A stretch of 64,000 bases of DNA from Bin80 sp965220365 (GTDB taxonomy: Bacteria > Bacteroidota > Rhodothermia > Rhodothermales > Bin80). This document shows positions 33,359 to 42,780 of this stretch, in pieces. Position numbers and translations under genes: made by a program. Numbering within the stretch: the stretch's first letter is position 1; the number at the start of each line of letters is the position of its first letter. A model generated the notes under the pieces. That model saw nothing but the letters and a program-made list of their open reading frames with translations, was not told the DNA's origin and searched no databases. The stretch spans positions 124,001 through 188,000 of the forward strand of contig OZ244823.1 of the NCBI GenBank assembly GCA_965220365.1, in the 5' to 3' direction.

Positions 33359-36157
33359 TCATGACTTTCTCCGTCTTCCTTTGTCCCTTACAGCGTCCAA
33401 GAGCGGCGTATGCGCTTTTTCATAGAGTACAAATAGATGTTCAACCCGCTCTCGCTCTGAATCAAACCCGCGTCTCTGATATAGTTTGTCCACGGCATGG
33501 TCAAGCTTCTGGTGTGCACGACGGAGAGTAGGCGGCATCAGGTCTGGATCATACAAATCAGACAACGTTGCCTCTGGATAAGCTGCACGAATATCCAGTA
33601 TAGCTTGTGCCAAGGGATCAAGTGAAGTCAGATTTGCATCTGCTGGCGGCACTGGAAACGTGTTGTAGACAACCCCGACAGAATAGCGATAATCGCTCTT
33701 CAACCGTCCAGCGACTGCCCGCATCCATGCCATATGCATGGCCGAAGTTAGCAAAGCAAAATCACTGAGCGTTGCATTCTCTATTACGAGTACTGCATCA
33801 CTGGGAATCGCTGGTGGCTCAACCCATCCGATGGGCATATACTCCCTCCGTTCAGAACTAACTCTGGGAATCACCAAATAAGGAGCTTCAGGAATAACAT
33901 TGACATGATAAAGCGTGGGAGTTGTGGCAATCTTTTGTGTCGGCTTGCTCTTGCTGGCTTCGCGGTAGGCGCGAACGGCCGCAATTCGTTTCCGAACATT
34001 TGGAAGCTTTACCAACACATTCGGCGGCGCGTCATGCAGTGCCAAGATCCAGCGCTTCTTGCCTTGTAAAAACTCGCGCGCTCCCACAAAAGGTCGCATG
34101 AACGGAAATGCCCCAGGTTCAGTCTCCAAAAATTCGTTCCGCTCTTTTTCATTGAAAATATAGTACCCTCCGTCAATCGGCTTTGATCCGATGATCATTT
34201 TTTTTCTCAATCCATTGATCGGATGACTTTCTTCTCGTGCTATAATATGCGGATTCGTCAAACCGCTGGCATCAAACAAGTAGGATGAGAGCATGGAATG
34301 ATTGCTTTCGAGCGGTTCACCTTGGATATTAGGGTAACTGAATAGGCGCTTCTTTGTCCGTACGTGTTCCTGTAGGTCAAGACCAATGATAACCACATGC
34401 ACATGTGCCTTCCCCCGAGCATCTGACCCCCAGGCAAAAGTTCGATGGGCAAAAGCAATTTCCAGCTTACAGCGCTTGAACAGAATTGGCCATAACTGAC
34501 CTACCTGCTGCCCTTGTACAATGGAATTCGTTGCTACAAATCCAATTCGTCCCTCCCCTCCAGCACTGATATACTTTCCCGCTTTAATAAACCATGCAGT
34601 TACATAGTCCAGTGTCCCTCCACTTTTGTCCAATGCCGCAATCCGATGCACCTGTGCACGCTGATCCTTACTTTGAAACTTCGCACCTCCAAATGGAGGG
34701 TTGCCGAATACAAACGAACAGTCTCCTGGAGAAAGCACCGTGGACCAGTCCATTTCCAGTGCATCCCCATGAACAATATGTGGCGAGGCCTCCAGTGGAA
34801 TCCGTGTAAAGGTCTCACCGAACTCAAGGCTGAGGTGATTATTCATGATATGGTCCATCATCCACAATGCAGTCTCTGCAATACGAACCGGAAACTCACT
34901 GATCTCAACCCCAAAAAACTGGTCAACATCTATCAGAGATAGGGAGCGGATATCAACCTCAATCTGTCCTTTCGCTCTGGATTTAGAATGGATTTCTTTC
35001 ACGACTTTGATCTCAAGCAGGCGCAACTCGCGATATGCAATAATGAGAAAGTTGCCGCAACCGCACGCCGGATCAAAGAACCGCATCTGCCTTAACTTCT
35101 TCTGAAATCGTCTCAACTCGGTAACTCTTCGGGTATCTTTCCGGGATCGCAATCGGTCAAATTCATCGCGTAGGTCATCCAGAAAGAGCGGCTCAATCAC
35201 CTTCAGAATGTTCTTCTCAGTCGTATAATGAGCTCCTTGTGCACGGCGCTCCTGTGGATCCATCACCGATTGAAACAGCGCACCAAATATGGCGGGAGAA
35301 ATATTTGACCAATTGAACATACAGGCATCAATTAAAGCCTGGCGCATATCCGAGTCAAACGAAGGGGTCCGAAGTGAGCCCTTAAACAATTCCCCATTGA
35401 TATAAGGGAATCGGTCAAGGTCCTCGTCCAATGTACTTGAACGCTGGCTTTCTGGTGTATCAAGGACCTCAAACAATTGTACCAGCAAAGGACCAAGGTC
35501 AAGACCGTCTTCTCTTGTTCGCTCTTCTATGAAGTCAAAGAAGATGTCACGAGGTTCAAAAATTCCGGTGTCATCTGCAAACAAGCAAAAGACAATCCGC
35601 ACAAGGAGACGCTCCAAATCATATCCCTGGTAACCACCTTCATCAAGCCTATCATGTAGGCGCCCGACTAACTCAGAGGCCTTGATATTGGCTGGATCCT
35701 GATCCCGAAAGGTTCGACGTTGAACTCCAAGAATGAAGCTGAATGCCTCAATATTTTTGTGTAACTCTGCAAGAGGAAAGGAAACCTCTTCTCGTTCAGC
35801 CAAATCATGAAGCTCAAAGGTTTGAAAATCACTCACCAAGATATAGCGGGGATGCTGGCTTTCTGGAAGGCTATCAAAATATTCCCCTGCCTGTTCGTAG
35901 GCTTTCTTGAGATCTCGGCCCGCACTCTTTTGCTCAACGAGCAGGACACCAGGCCAAAACAGATCAATGAAGCCGGATCGGTTGTCCAGTTTCTTTACAT
36001 GCTCTTCATAACGAGCAACATTGCGACGCCTTTTCCCGAATATCCGGAAAAACTCGTCGTAAAAACTGTGGGTTTCTCCTTTCTCATATGTTGTATCCTG
36101 CCACTCATCAGCAAATTGAGCTGCTCGGGTTCGAATCTCATTCCATGAAAGACGCAT
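33359..36157 (-). CDS. MmeI-type (Type IIL) restriction-modification enzyme
   Basis: 932 residues, single-chain. The N-terminal nuclease domain has a PD-ExK site: Asp65 in GFIDLFWPG and Glu75-x-Lys77 in LLVEQKSAG. A helical spacer (LVRIVFCLFADDTGIF) precedes the adenine methyltransferase with AdoMet motif FFDPACGCGNFLI and catalytic NPPFGG. A target-recognition region follows (APYLVIPRVSSERREYMPIGW) and a C-terminal helical part. This is the MmeI/YeeA layout, in which one protein cuts and methylates. All key motifs are intact. No separate specificity or antirestriction gene is nearby. Confidence 0.88.
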   Translation of the reverse strand: MRLSWNEIRTRAAQFADEWQDTTYEKGETHSFYDEFFRIFGKRRRNVARYEEHVKKLDNRSGFIDLFWPGVLLVEQKSAGRDLKKAYEQAGEYFDSLPESQHPRYILVSDFQTFELHDLAEREEVSFPLAELHKNIEAFSFILGVQRRTFRDQDPANIKASELVGRLHDRLDEGGYQGYDLERLLVRIVFCLFADDTGIFEPRDIFFDFIEERTREDGLDLGPLLVQLFEVLDTPESQRSSTLDEDLDRFPYINGELFKGSLRTPSFDSDMRQALIDACMFNWSNISPAIFGALFQSVMDPQERRAQGAHYTTEKNILKVIEPLFLDDLRDEFDRLRSRKDTRRVTELRRFQKKLRQMRFFDPACGCGNFLIIAYRELRLLEIKVVKEIHSKSRAKGQIEVDIRSLSLIDVDQFFGVEISEFPVRIAETALWMMDHIMNNHLSLEFGETFTRIPLEASPHIVHGDALEMDWSTVLSPGDCSFVFGNPPFGGAKFQSKDQRAQVHRIAALDKSGGTLDYVTAWFIKAGKYISAGGEGRIGFVATNSIVQGQQVGQLWPILFKRCKLEIAFAHRTFAWGSDARGKAHVHVVIIGLDLQEHVRTKKRLFSYPNIQGEPLESNHSMLSSYLFDASGLTNPHIIAREESHPINGLRKKMIIGSKPIDGGYYIFNEKERNEFLETEPGAFPFMRPFVGAREFLQGKKRWILALHDAPPNVLVKLPNVRKRIAAVRAYREASKSKPTQKIATTPTLYHVNVIPEAPYLVIPRVSSERREYMPIGWVEPPAIPSDAVLVIENATLSDFALLTSAMHMAWMRAVAGRLKSDYRYSVGVVYNTFPVPPADANLTSLDPLAQAILDIRAAYPEATLSDLYDPDLMPPTLRRAHQKLDHAVDKLYQRRGFDSERERVEHLFVLYEKAHTPLLDAVRDKGRRRKS

Positions 36158-36298
36158 CAGATTCTGCCTCCCGCGCGTGGGCGTAGCAACCCAATAGATA
36201 CCTGATGATCAGATACCGTCAAAGTAATACTTTTCATCTGTGGGCTAAGCATACATCATGCAAGTTCCCCTTGCACAACTCACACGCCCTCTAACAGG

Positions 36299-36399
36299 GC
36301 AATTATTGGTTATCCGCACAATATACAGCCCACAATCCCGGCATAATAATTGCATGAGTTCATCGTGATGAATTTCTGTACACTGAGTCGTCAGATCTA
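36299..36399 (+). repeat. 101-bp direct repeat, copy 1
   Basis: Matches 39384-39484 with about seven mismatches. It begins with GCAATTATT and has AATAATTGC about 55 bases in, so the first half is itself a terminal-inverted-repeat unit. The ISNCY element begins 2 bp after it. Copy 2 lies just upstream of the TonB-like gene. Confidence 0.75.
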
Positions 36400-36400
36400 A

Positions 36401-38350
36401 TTAGTGTCTGTCCGATATTTACTGTTTTGAAATTTCGGGAGGTGTTTTCGTCATTTTTTTTGCATTTTTTGGTTCCCATCCGTGCAAATTTTAGCGAATC
36501 GGGGGTTGGTGTGATGGGGCGACATGGATTACTAGACTAACATGTACAAAATTGGCTTATTCTGGACGAGTCTCTCCCACTGTCCGTATCAGGCGTTCTC
36601 TTTTTTTGTCCGAACCTGCCGCGATGGGCTACGCGGCCCGCCGATATCGCTCGCGCTGGTTTTGCAGACGTTTGAGACGCTTGCGTTCCCGGCTGCGCAC
36701 CAGGGTTTCCAGTCGACACAGGTTTGCGGCCAGTACCGAGGTTGCAATGACGCGTTCAAAATTCTCTGGACTGACCTCACGCACCAGGGACAATCCCCGG
36801 TGATTGAGGTGGTTCATACAGGATTCTCCCCGGGGTGTCCCTTGCGTGCTTCCTGATAGGCCAGGTCGTTTCGGCGTGCTCGCTCCTTTTTTGTGTAGGG
36901 GCCCTTTTTGGGCATTGCCATGCCGACCAATAACGGACGGAGCTCTTCAAGAACCTCAACACTGTAAACCCCCATGCCAAACGAACAGGTCAATTCGACC
37001 AATGGATTCTTCTGCAAAACCTCTTTGATCAATGCCACCGCATAATCCTTGTCGGTCCTAGTCCATTCAATTCCATATCCCAGAATAAACGGATGCTCAT
37101 CCTCCAGAAAGGCGACCGGAACCCCCAACTCGCACAAGATCCCCACTTTCCCTTTCACGACCCAGCGCGTAAACGGCTTAAAAATCGAAAACACTTTCTC
37201 CTCCGGCGGGATGGGTTCGCCCTGCAGGATACGACGGGTGATTTGGTCCAAAAACAGCTCCATATCGTCCAGAAACAGCGATATCTCATGAATGGCCGTC
37301 GTCAGAACGCACATCTCTACCGCCTCTTCCTTGGAAAGCAGGCCCGCGATGGCGCGTTGGTCCAACTCATCAAGATCCTCTTCCAGCGGCGTCGGCAGTT
37401 GATGCCCCACCTTCCCATGAATCTTACGACAGAGAGGAAGGTAGCTCTCGAGCTTCTTACGGTTGTAGGATTTCTTCCGGCCTTTACGTGCGCCCTGAAA
37501 CGCCTTGTGGATGTACGACTTGGATTCCCGCCAGCCCGCAAGACCAAACACGGCGGCCCATTTGTGAGACTGTCGAAGTACGCAACCGACCGAATCCCGT
37601 AACAGGCTCAGATCGGTAGGGAAAGTGAATGTTGCTCTTCACCACTTTCGAATCGCAGCTGCACCGCAAAAGCGCATCCTCGGATTGTCCCACGATCCTG
37701 TGTCCCGCTTCCACGACCAACTGATTGACGCTCTGCAACAATTCGGGCGAAAGCGCCGACACGTTATCGTGAAGTGCCTGACGGGTGTAGCGCTTCCAAT
37801 CCTCCGTACCGTGTCCCAGCATCAGACGTAAGATCTTCAACTCGTTTGCCAAAATGGCGAGCATGTCGTAATCACAACCAAGGGCTTGCTTCAAAGCCGC
37901 CAAAAACCACACGCGCCCGAGCAGCATTCCCGGGCGTCCACGGTCCTTTCGTGTGTCGGGTTTGTACTCCTGCTCCAGGAGGTGAAAGAGCTTCTCCCTA
38001 GTTGAAACATCCAGAAAAATCTGCCGCATTGCAGACAGAAATCGGCTGATGGTATCCCGACTCTTCGGATCAATTTCAATCTCCGAAATCGGAACCGTAT
38101 CCAGACAAGCTTGAAAATCAAAAACGCTGCGCATCGTCCGTAGAATCCAATGAGTTGCAAATGAGTCTGAGCCCTTTCAGATCATGAAAATGGCCCCAAA
38201 CGGTACGGATGCCTTCTTATACGCCGATTCCCGCTCAATTGCCAAAAAATGAACCCGGAAACTCAAACTGAAAATCAGACCAAAAACTGCCGCAGAATAC
38301 ATCCAAATACAGATTTTACACAAGTTTTTGTATTATCGGACAGACACTAA
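36401..38350 (-). mobile_element. Decayed ISNCY-family insertion sequence
   Basis: About 1950 bp. Perfect 17-bp terminal inverted repeats TTAGTGTCTGTCCGATA at the left and its complement at the right end (38334-38350). The transposase inside is broken by two frameshifts, so this copy is non-autonomous. Flanks are AT-rich and no clear duplication could be read. Confidence 0.85.
36629..38134 (-). pseudogene. ISNCY-family transposase with two frameshifts
   Basis: The protein would be about 500 residues. Segment 1 (38134 to ~37618) has the ISNCY opening: DPKSRDTISRFLSAMRQIF, GRPGMLLGRVWFLAALKQAL, CDYDMLAILANELKILRLMLGH and SPELLQSVNQLVVEAGH. At ~37618 a T after TTTCCC shifts the frame; the next frame continues PTDLSLLRDS and FGLAGWRESKSYIHKAF. 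At ~36825 a second shift separates EARKGH from SCMNHLNHRGLSLVREVSPENF, which runs to 36629. The first site (CCCT) could in principle slip, but two independent shifts argue for decay. Confidence 0.85.
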
Positions 38351-38527
38351 TTATCCTCAGATCTTGAGTTGGGTTTCTGTGCCTGAACTTTATTTGTTGA
38401 ACCCCACCACTATAGAGTGTGATGAGACAAAAAGGAATGTTAAACTTGCACTACGAGTGTGTAATTGACCGTACTCCAAATTTCTTTGGATATGCACGTA
38501 TCTGTTCAGTGGGTACTTAACCCTCTA

Positions 38528-38603
38528 CCCATAATCATCAGGGCAGACCTAGAGTAATCGTCCCAGACTTCACCTTGGAGAGTCGATTCACCACCGAATC
38601 AGC
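38528..38603. repeat. Diverged ~76-bp repeat, copy 1
   Basis: Begins CCATAATCATC and ends CGATTCACCACCGAATCAGC. A diverged copy lies at 47191-47266. Both sit just beyond the 3' end of a minus-strand gene (doc-like and ecsC-like). The GATTC…GAATC ends could form a weak hairpin. Apart from the ISNCY end and this repeat, 38135-38633 shows nothing. Confidence 0.5.
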
Positions 38604-38633
38604 CCCAAGAACTATCCAACGTCTGCTGTTCAA

Positions 38634-39053
38634 CTATTGATCGCTTGGCAAAATCAGTTCTTCTCTGAGCCACTCAGCCAGCTCTTCAAGCGATATTTCT
38701 CCACGAGCAACGGACGTAATGACCTCTACCATGGCCTCGGGATTTACCCGCGTCTGATACCCACTCCTACGAATAAGCAGTATGGCCAGATAAAGAGCTG
38801 TTCGCTTGTTGCCGTCCACAAACCCGTGGTTCGAAACAACTCCATGAATTAGAGCCGCAGCCTTTTCGTGCAAAGATTCAAAATAACCGTGGTATGGACG
38901 TGCCAGCGCGGAACGGATAGCATGCTCGTTCAGAATTCCGGGCGCTCCGCCATCAACAAGGGCTTCATCATGGGCACGAACCGCATCGTCCCATGTGACG
39001 CGGTAGTGAGTCTTACAAATCTGCCAACATCTCCATGGCCTTCCTCCACTCAA
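38634..39053 (-). CDS. doc: Doc/Fic-family toxin
   Basis: The Fic-type active site HGFVDGNKRTALY is intact, and the surrounding layout (HDEALVDGGAPGILNEHAIRSALARPY, then LIRRSGY) is that of death-on-curing proteins. Doc toxins phosphorylate EF-Tu and stop translation; other Fic enzymes AMPylate. The start is uncertain. The longest frame uses TTG at 39053 inside the antitoxin; an ATT near 39018, close to the antitoxin stop, gives a more family-like N-terminus of about 128 residues. The gene overlaps the antitoxin end, the usual toxin-antitoxin arrangement. Confidence 0.85.
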   Translation of the reverse strand: MSGGRPWRCWQICKTHYRVTWDDAVRAHDEALVDGGAPGILNEHAIRSALARPYHGYFESLHEKAAALIHGVVSNHGFVDGNKRTALYLAILLIRRSGYQTRVNPEAMVEVITSVARGEISLEELAEWLREELILPSDQ

Positions 39054-39207
39054 CCGAGGTCTCCTTGATAATCCTTTCAGAGATCGGACATACCTCCAAA
39101 CCCAATTCGCGGGTCATGGAAACCACAGGCTCTGGTGCACCATTTTTTGTGGCTTGCTTGGCCTTGTTAAGACGCAAGTCAGCGGATTGATGAGTCTTGT
39201 CTGTCAT
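39013..39207 (-). CDS. Small antitoxin partner of the Doc toxin
   Basis: 64 residues from ATG 39207, chosen because GGAGGT lies 4 bases upstream. The protein is charged and helical (MTDKTHQSADLRLNKAKQATK … ELGLEVCPISERIIKETSVEWRKAMEMLADL). No recognised Phd DNA-binding fold is visible, so it may be another antitoxin type whose C-terminus blocks the toxin. Order antitoxin then toxin with overlap supports the pairing. 39208-39559 upstream contains the second 101-bp repeat and no gene. Confidence 0.65.
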   Translation of the reverse strand: MTDKTHQSADLRLNKAKQATKNGAPEPVVSMTRELGLEVCPISERIIKETSVEWRKAMEMLADL

Positions 39208-39383
39208 GGTGACCTCCATATTAGACCGTTCGGGGTGTGGTACGCACACTATTCAAATGTAGTTTCATCTCTCAAGCGATGCACAGTTACACATTACCCT
39301 AGTTGGTGCTTACCTAACAATTCCTTTTCAAAACAAACACTAATTACCGCGCTCCCAACTTCCCTGCCCAAGTTTAACACGAG

Positions 39384-39484
39384 GCAATTATTGATTATCC
39401 GCATAATATACAGTCCACAATCCCGGCATAATAATTGCATGAGTTCATCGTGATGAATTTCTGTGCACTGAATCATCAGATCTA
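39384..39484 (+). repeat. 101-bp direct repeat, copy 2
   Basis: Second copy of the repeat at 36299-36399. It lies 75 bp upstream of the TonB-like gene. The internal GCAATTATT…AATAATTGC unit is conserved. The two copies bracket the ISNCY element and the toxin-antitoxin pair. Confidence 0.75.
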
Positions 39485-39559
39485 TATGCAGTACTTCACT
39501 TACACACCGTCAGGAACACTCCTGACGTATTTGCCCGTTGACTACTCCCTCTCTAAATC

Positions 39560-39985
39560 ATGGAATTACGCAAATCTCTTTCAGCCTCCCTCAGAAAAAC
39601 TCCTGGCATCCTCGTGCAGGTCGCTATGCTCACTGCTCTCTTTCTGCTGATCGTGTTTTGGAATAATCGGCAAGAGTCCGAAGCCCTCGAAATCGTTGAT
39701 CAGATGCCAGAGCTCATTAGAGATATCAATGCGCTGGCCTCTGAAATGAAATACCCGGAAAGCGCTCGCAAAGCCCAGATTGAAGGGCGGGTGATCGTAC
39801 AATTCGTAGTAGACAAAAATGGGGATGTGCGTGATGCCGTAGTCGTGCGGGGAATTGGCAGTGGATGTGATGAGGAAGCTATCCGAGTTATTACCGAATA
39901 TGCAAAATTCAATCCAGGAATCCATCAGGGAAATATCGTCCCAGTCAAAATGGCCCTCCCAATCCTGTTTAAGTTGGCATCATAG
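39560..39985 (+). CDS. TonB C-terminal-domain protein
   Basis: 141 residues. Short cytoplasmic start, one membrane segment (about 17-35, GILVQVAMLTALFLLIVFW), a short linker, and a TonB_C domain (62-140: YPESARKAQIEGRVIVQFVVDKNGDVRDAVVVRGIG … FNPGIHQGNIVPVKMALPI). The Pro-rich spacer of classical TonB is missing, so it could not span a wide periplasm. It may serve a specific transporter or a non-canonical role. No exbB/exbD or TonB-dependent receptor is in the window. Confidence 0.8.
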   Translation: MELRKSLSASLRKTPGILVQVAMLTALFLLIVFWNNRQESEALEIVDQMPELIRDINALASEMKYPESARKAQIEGRVIVQFVVDKNGDVRDAVVVRGIGSGCDEEAIRVITEYAKFNPGIHQGNIVPVKMALPILFKLAS

Positions 39986-39994
39986 AAAAACTGC

Positions 39995-40230
39995 CGCAAT
40001 AGCTCTCAAAGCCGTTGATCAGATGCCGGAGGCTCAATGGGTGAATCTCCGAATTGGAATACCCGTGAACTGGAACCTCTTGCAAAACTCCCAACCTTGA
40101 AAATATTTATTACCCTGAAGATGTCCCAGAGCGTTTTTTGTGTCTGGATTATTGTTTTGCAAGAACCTCCTGTAAACACAGTTCACGTTGAAGGCGGGTG
40201 ATTGCGAAATTCATTGCAGCAGGAAGGATA
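39995..40230 (+). pseudogene. Decayed second copy of the TonB-like gene, interrupted by a MITE
   Basis: Sequence after 39995 (GCCGTTGATCAGATGCC) matches the intact gene near 39690 (VDQMPE), and 40183-40215 (TTGAAGGCGGGTGATTGCGAAATTC) matches 39781-39807 (IEGRVIVQF). Between them is the MITE at 40079-40163. The frame is lost and the membrane segment is absent. The remainder to 40371 shows no gene. Confidence 0.6.
40079..40163. mobile_element. 85-bp MITE-like element, copy 2, with 5-bp target duplication
   Basis: Same element as 23779-23864. The 10-bp termini CTTGCAAAAC/GTTTTGCAAG are perfect. It is flanked by AACCT on both sides (40074-40078 and 40164-40168), read as a 5-bp target duplication. 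It is inserted in the TonB-like remnant. Confidence 0.8.
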
Positions 40231-40371
40231 TTCGCACAGCACCGAAATCATCCAGGATGTGAAATCAAGCGCTAAGAACTCTCCAACAAGTTGAACGGGT
40301 GTAGTGACTTTACCGAAACCACATCTATTCTTTCAGGTTTCAAGTGCTTCAACTACTGTTAAGAAACGTTG

Positions 40372-42780
40372 ATGAGAACCGGCTTGGGCCGCCTATATAT
40401 CCTGCTGTTGATGGCGAGCACGCTCCTTTCGATTGAAGCATCTGCACAGGCCCTCCAGTCCCAGCAATCTGGTGACACACCCGTCACCCGTATTGCATTT
40501 ATCACAGATGCAACAACTCCGTTCTCGGCAGACATCCGAACCCTCGTTCAGAAAGAACTCCTCTCGCTGACCCGTAATGATTTCGATGTCCTGTTTCCTG
40601 AGGAATTGGTGATAGAACTGGACAATCCAAGCACAGATGCCGCTCAGGCCCTTGCTCAATTGGTCGCCGACGACGAAGTCACACTGGTCATCACTCAGGG
40701 CTTCTTATCTTCGGAAATTGCCGCCCGTGGAGCACCATGGACGAAACCCGTAATTGCATCCAGTGTCTTTGATGCTGATTTGCAAGGCTTTCCAGAAATC
40801 AATGGTGCCAGTGGCCTAGCTAATTTCACTTATATCGCACTTCCCCCACCTGGTCCTGTAGTTCGTGACCTGACCAGATTTCAGGAATTGATCAGATTTT
40901 CCCGGGCAGCTATCCTGGTTGACGAGGCCGCCGCCGTCACATTTGAGACATTTATTGACCAGCTCCAGAGTGTGTCAGCAGAATTGGGAATAACACTTGA
41001 ACCCGTACCGGTGGGTACGACCGCCGCGAGTGCCCTTGGGCGGCTTCCTGATGACATCGAAGTGGTTTACGTGACCCCGCTATACCGGATGAATTCAAGT
41101 GAGTTTGAAGCCCTCACCAATGGACTTTCAGCTCGTCATCTTCCCTCCTTCTCCTATTCAGCAGATGATGTGCAGAAGGGAATCATGGCCTCTATGGGAT
41201 CCGTTGATCTGCCACTGCTCGCCCGGCGGATTGCCCTGAATGCCTACAGGATTTTAATTGGTGACGCCGCAGAGACACTTCCGGTGATCCTCGTACCAGA
41301 CGAAAAACTGGTGCTGAACATGCGTACCGTACGCGAACTGGACACCGTGCTGCCTCTGGAAATGACACTTGAAGCCGATCGACTATTCGAAACTCGTGAA
41401 GATATTGCTCGTAGCGTAACACTCAAGAGTGCCATGGAAGAGGCAATGGCCGCCAATCTGGCACTCGCAATTGAAGATCAGGAACTGCTGTCAGGTGCCG
41501 AAGATATTCGCCTGGCTAGGTCCAACCTCCTTCCGAATCTTCAAGCTTTTGTCACCGGGGCTACGCTCTCGAAAAAACTGGCAGAATCTTCTTTCGGGAT
41601 GCAGTCTCAGCACAGTATTGACAGTGAACTCACGCTTCAACAACTGATATTTTCCCCAGAAGCGACTGCAAATCTGTCTGCCCAGAAGTCGCTCCAGAAG
41701 TCTCGGCAGCAAAACCGGAATGCTCTTGAGTTGGATGTCGGACTTGAGGCAGCTGAGGCGTACCTGAATGTTCTTCGCAGCAAGACATTGGAGCAGGTTC
41801 AACAGGACAATCTTGACCTGACACTCGCCTCACTGCGCATGGCCCGGCAGAGGGAGCGTATTGGTTCAGCAGGCCCTGGTGAACGACTTCGCCTCGAAAG
41901 CGAATTGGCACGAAGGAGGGGCGATCGGATTGATGCATTCGCAATCCGTTCCGCCGCAGAAATTACCCTGAATCAAGTCCTGAATCGCCCGCTTAACGAG
42001 CAGTTTGCCACGCCAGAAGCTGACCTGGAAGGACGTGCACTATTGGAAGGGACTCTTGCAACCAGTTACCTCACTAATCTGGGGCAATTTGATCTTTTGA
42101 GTGACTTTCTCGTGACGGTTGCATTAAGTCTCTCGCCAGAAATTCAAAGCCTGAACGCAGTAATTTCAGCTCAAGAAAGGCTGCTGGCCGCAACACATCA
42201 GACATTCTATCTCCCAACCGTGGGGCTGCAGGGAAGTGTATCTACTAATGTACTCCGGGAAGGGGCCGGAGCTTCGTCATCCTTGAATATCCCGGGTGCC
42301 GAGAGACCTGACTTCCCATGGTCTGCCGGAATGTCTATTAGCCTGCCGATCTTTCAGGGAAGTTATCGCTTTGCCCGCCGTAATCAAACTGCAGCTATTC
42401 TCACCCAATTAGAATTCCAGCTCGAACTGGCAGCCCAACGAATTGAACAGAATGTCCGTGTCCAGCTTCAATTCGCCCGCGCCAGTTTGGGCGTTGTGAG
42501 AGAGAGTGAAACCGCCGCCCGTACGGCCCAGGAGTCTCTAGAGTTGGTCACTGAAGCCTACGGGCAGGGATTAGTCACGGTCGTTAATCTTCTTGAGGCC
42601 CAGACCAATGCGCTACTCAGTAGTCGAAATGTGACGAATGCCATCTTCGATTACCTAATCAACCTAAAACGAGTTGAGCGTGCTGTCGGGCAATTTGAGG
42701 CCTTCTCAACACCTGCAGAACAAATCAACTTCGTAAGGCAACTTGAAGAATACATTCAAAGCTTAGATGGATCGCCATGA
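40372..42780 (+). CDS. TolC-family outer membrane protein fused to an ABC-type substrate-binding domain
   Basis: 802 residues from ATG 40372. After a Sec signal (LYILLLMASTLLSIEASAQ), residues ~40-340 look like an ABC_sub_bind (PF04392-type) periplasmic domain: TRIAFITDATTPFSADIRTLV, LVADDEVTLVITQGFLSSE, KPVIASSVFD, RAAILVDEAA, VVYVTPLYRM, RIALNAYRILIGDAAE. Residues ~365-795 form a TolC/OEP channel with two helical repeats (…SLELVTEAYGQGLVTVVNLLEAQTNALLSSR). TolC proteins are normally about 450 residues, so the added domain nearly doubles it. First gene of an RND operon; its stop overlaps the adaptor start (ATGA). Confidence 0.8.
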   Translation: MRTGLGRLYILLLMASTLLSIEASAQALQSQQSGDTPVTRIAFITDATTPFSADIRTLVQKELLSLTRNDFDVLFPEELVIELDNPSTDAAQALAQLVADDEVTLVITQGFLSSEIAARGAPWTKPVIASSVFDADLQGFPEINGASGLANFTYIALPPPGPVVRDLTRFQELIRFSRAAILVDEAAAVTFETFIDQLQSVSAELGITLEPVPVGTTAASALGRLPDDIEVVYVTPLYRMNSSEFEALTNGLSARHLPSFSYSADDVQKGIMASMGSVDLPLLARRIALNAYRILIGDAAETLPVILVPDEKLVLNMRTVRELDTVLPLEMTLEADRLFETREDIARSVTLKSAMEEAMAANLALAIEDQELLSGAEDIRLARSNLLPNLQAFVTGATLSKKLAESSFGMQSQHSIDSELTLQQLIFSPEATANLSAQKSLQKSRQQNRNALELDVGLEAAEAYLNVLRSKTLEQVQQDNLDLTLASLRMARQRERIGSAGPGERLRLESELARRRGDRIDAFAIRSAAEITLNQVLNRPLNEQFATPEADLEGRALLEGTLATSYLTNLGQFDLLSDFLVTVALSLSPEIQSLNAVISAQERLLAATHQTFYLPTVGLQGSVSTNVLREGAGASSSLNIPGAERPDFPWSAGMSISLPIFQGSYRFARRNQTAAILTQLEFQLELAAQRIEQNVRVQLQFARASLGVVRESETAARTAQESLELVTEAYGQGLVTVVNLLEAQTNALLSSRNVTNAIFDYLINLKRVERAVGQFEAFSTPAEQINFVRQLEEYIQSLDGSP

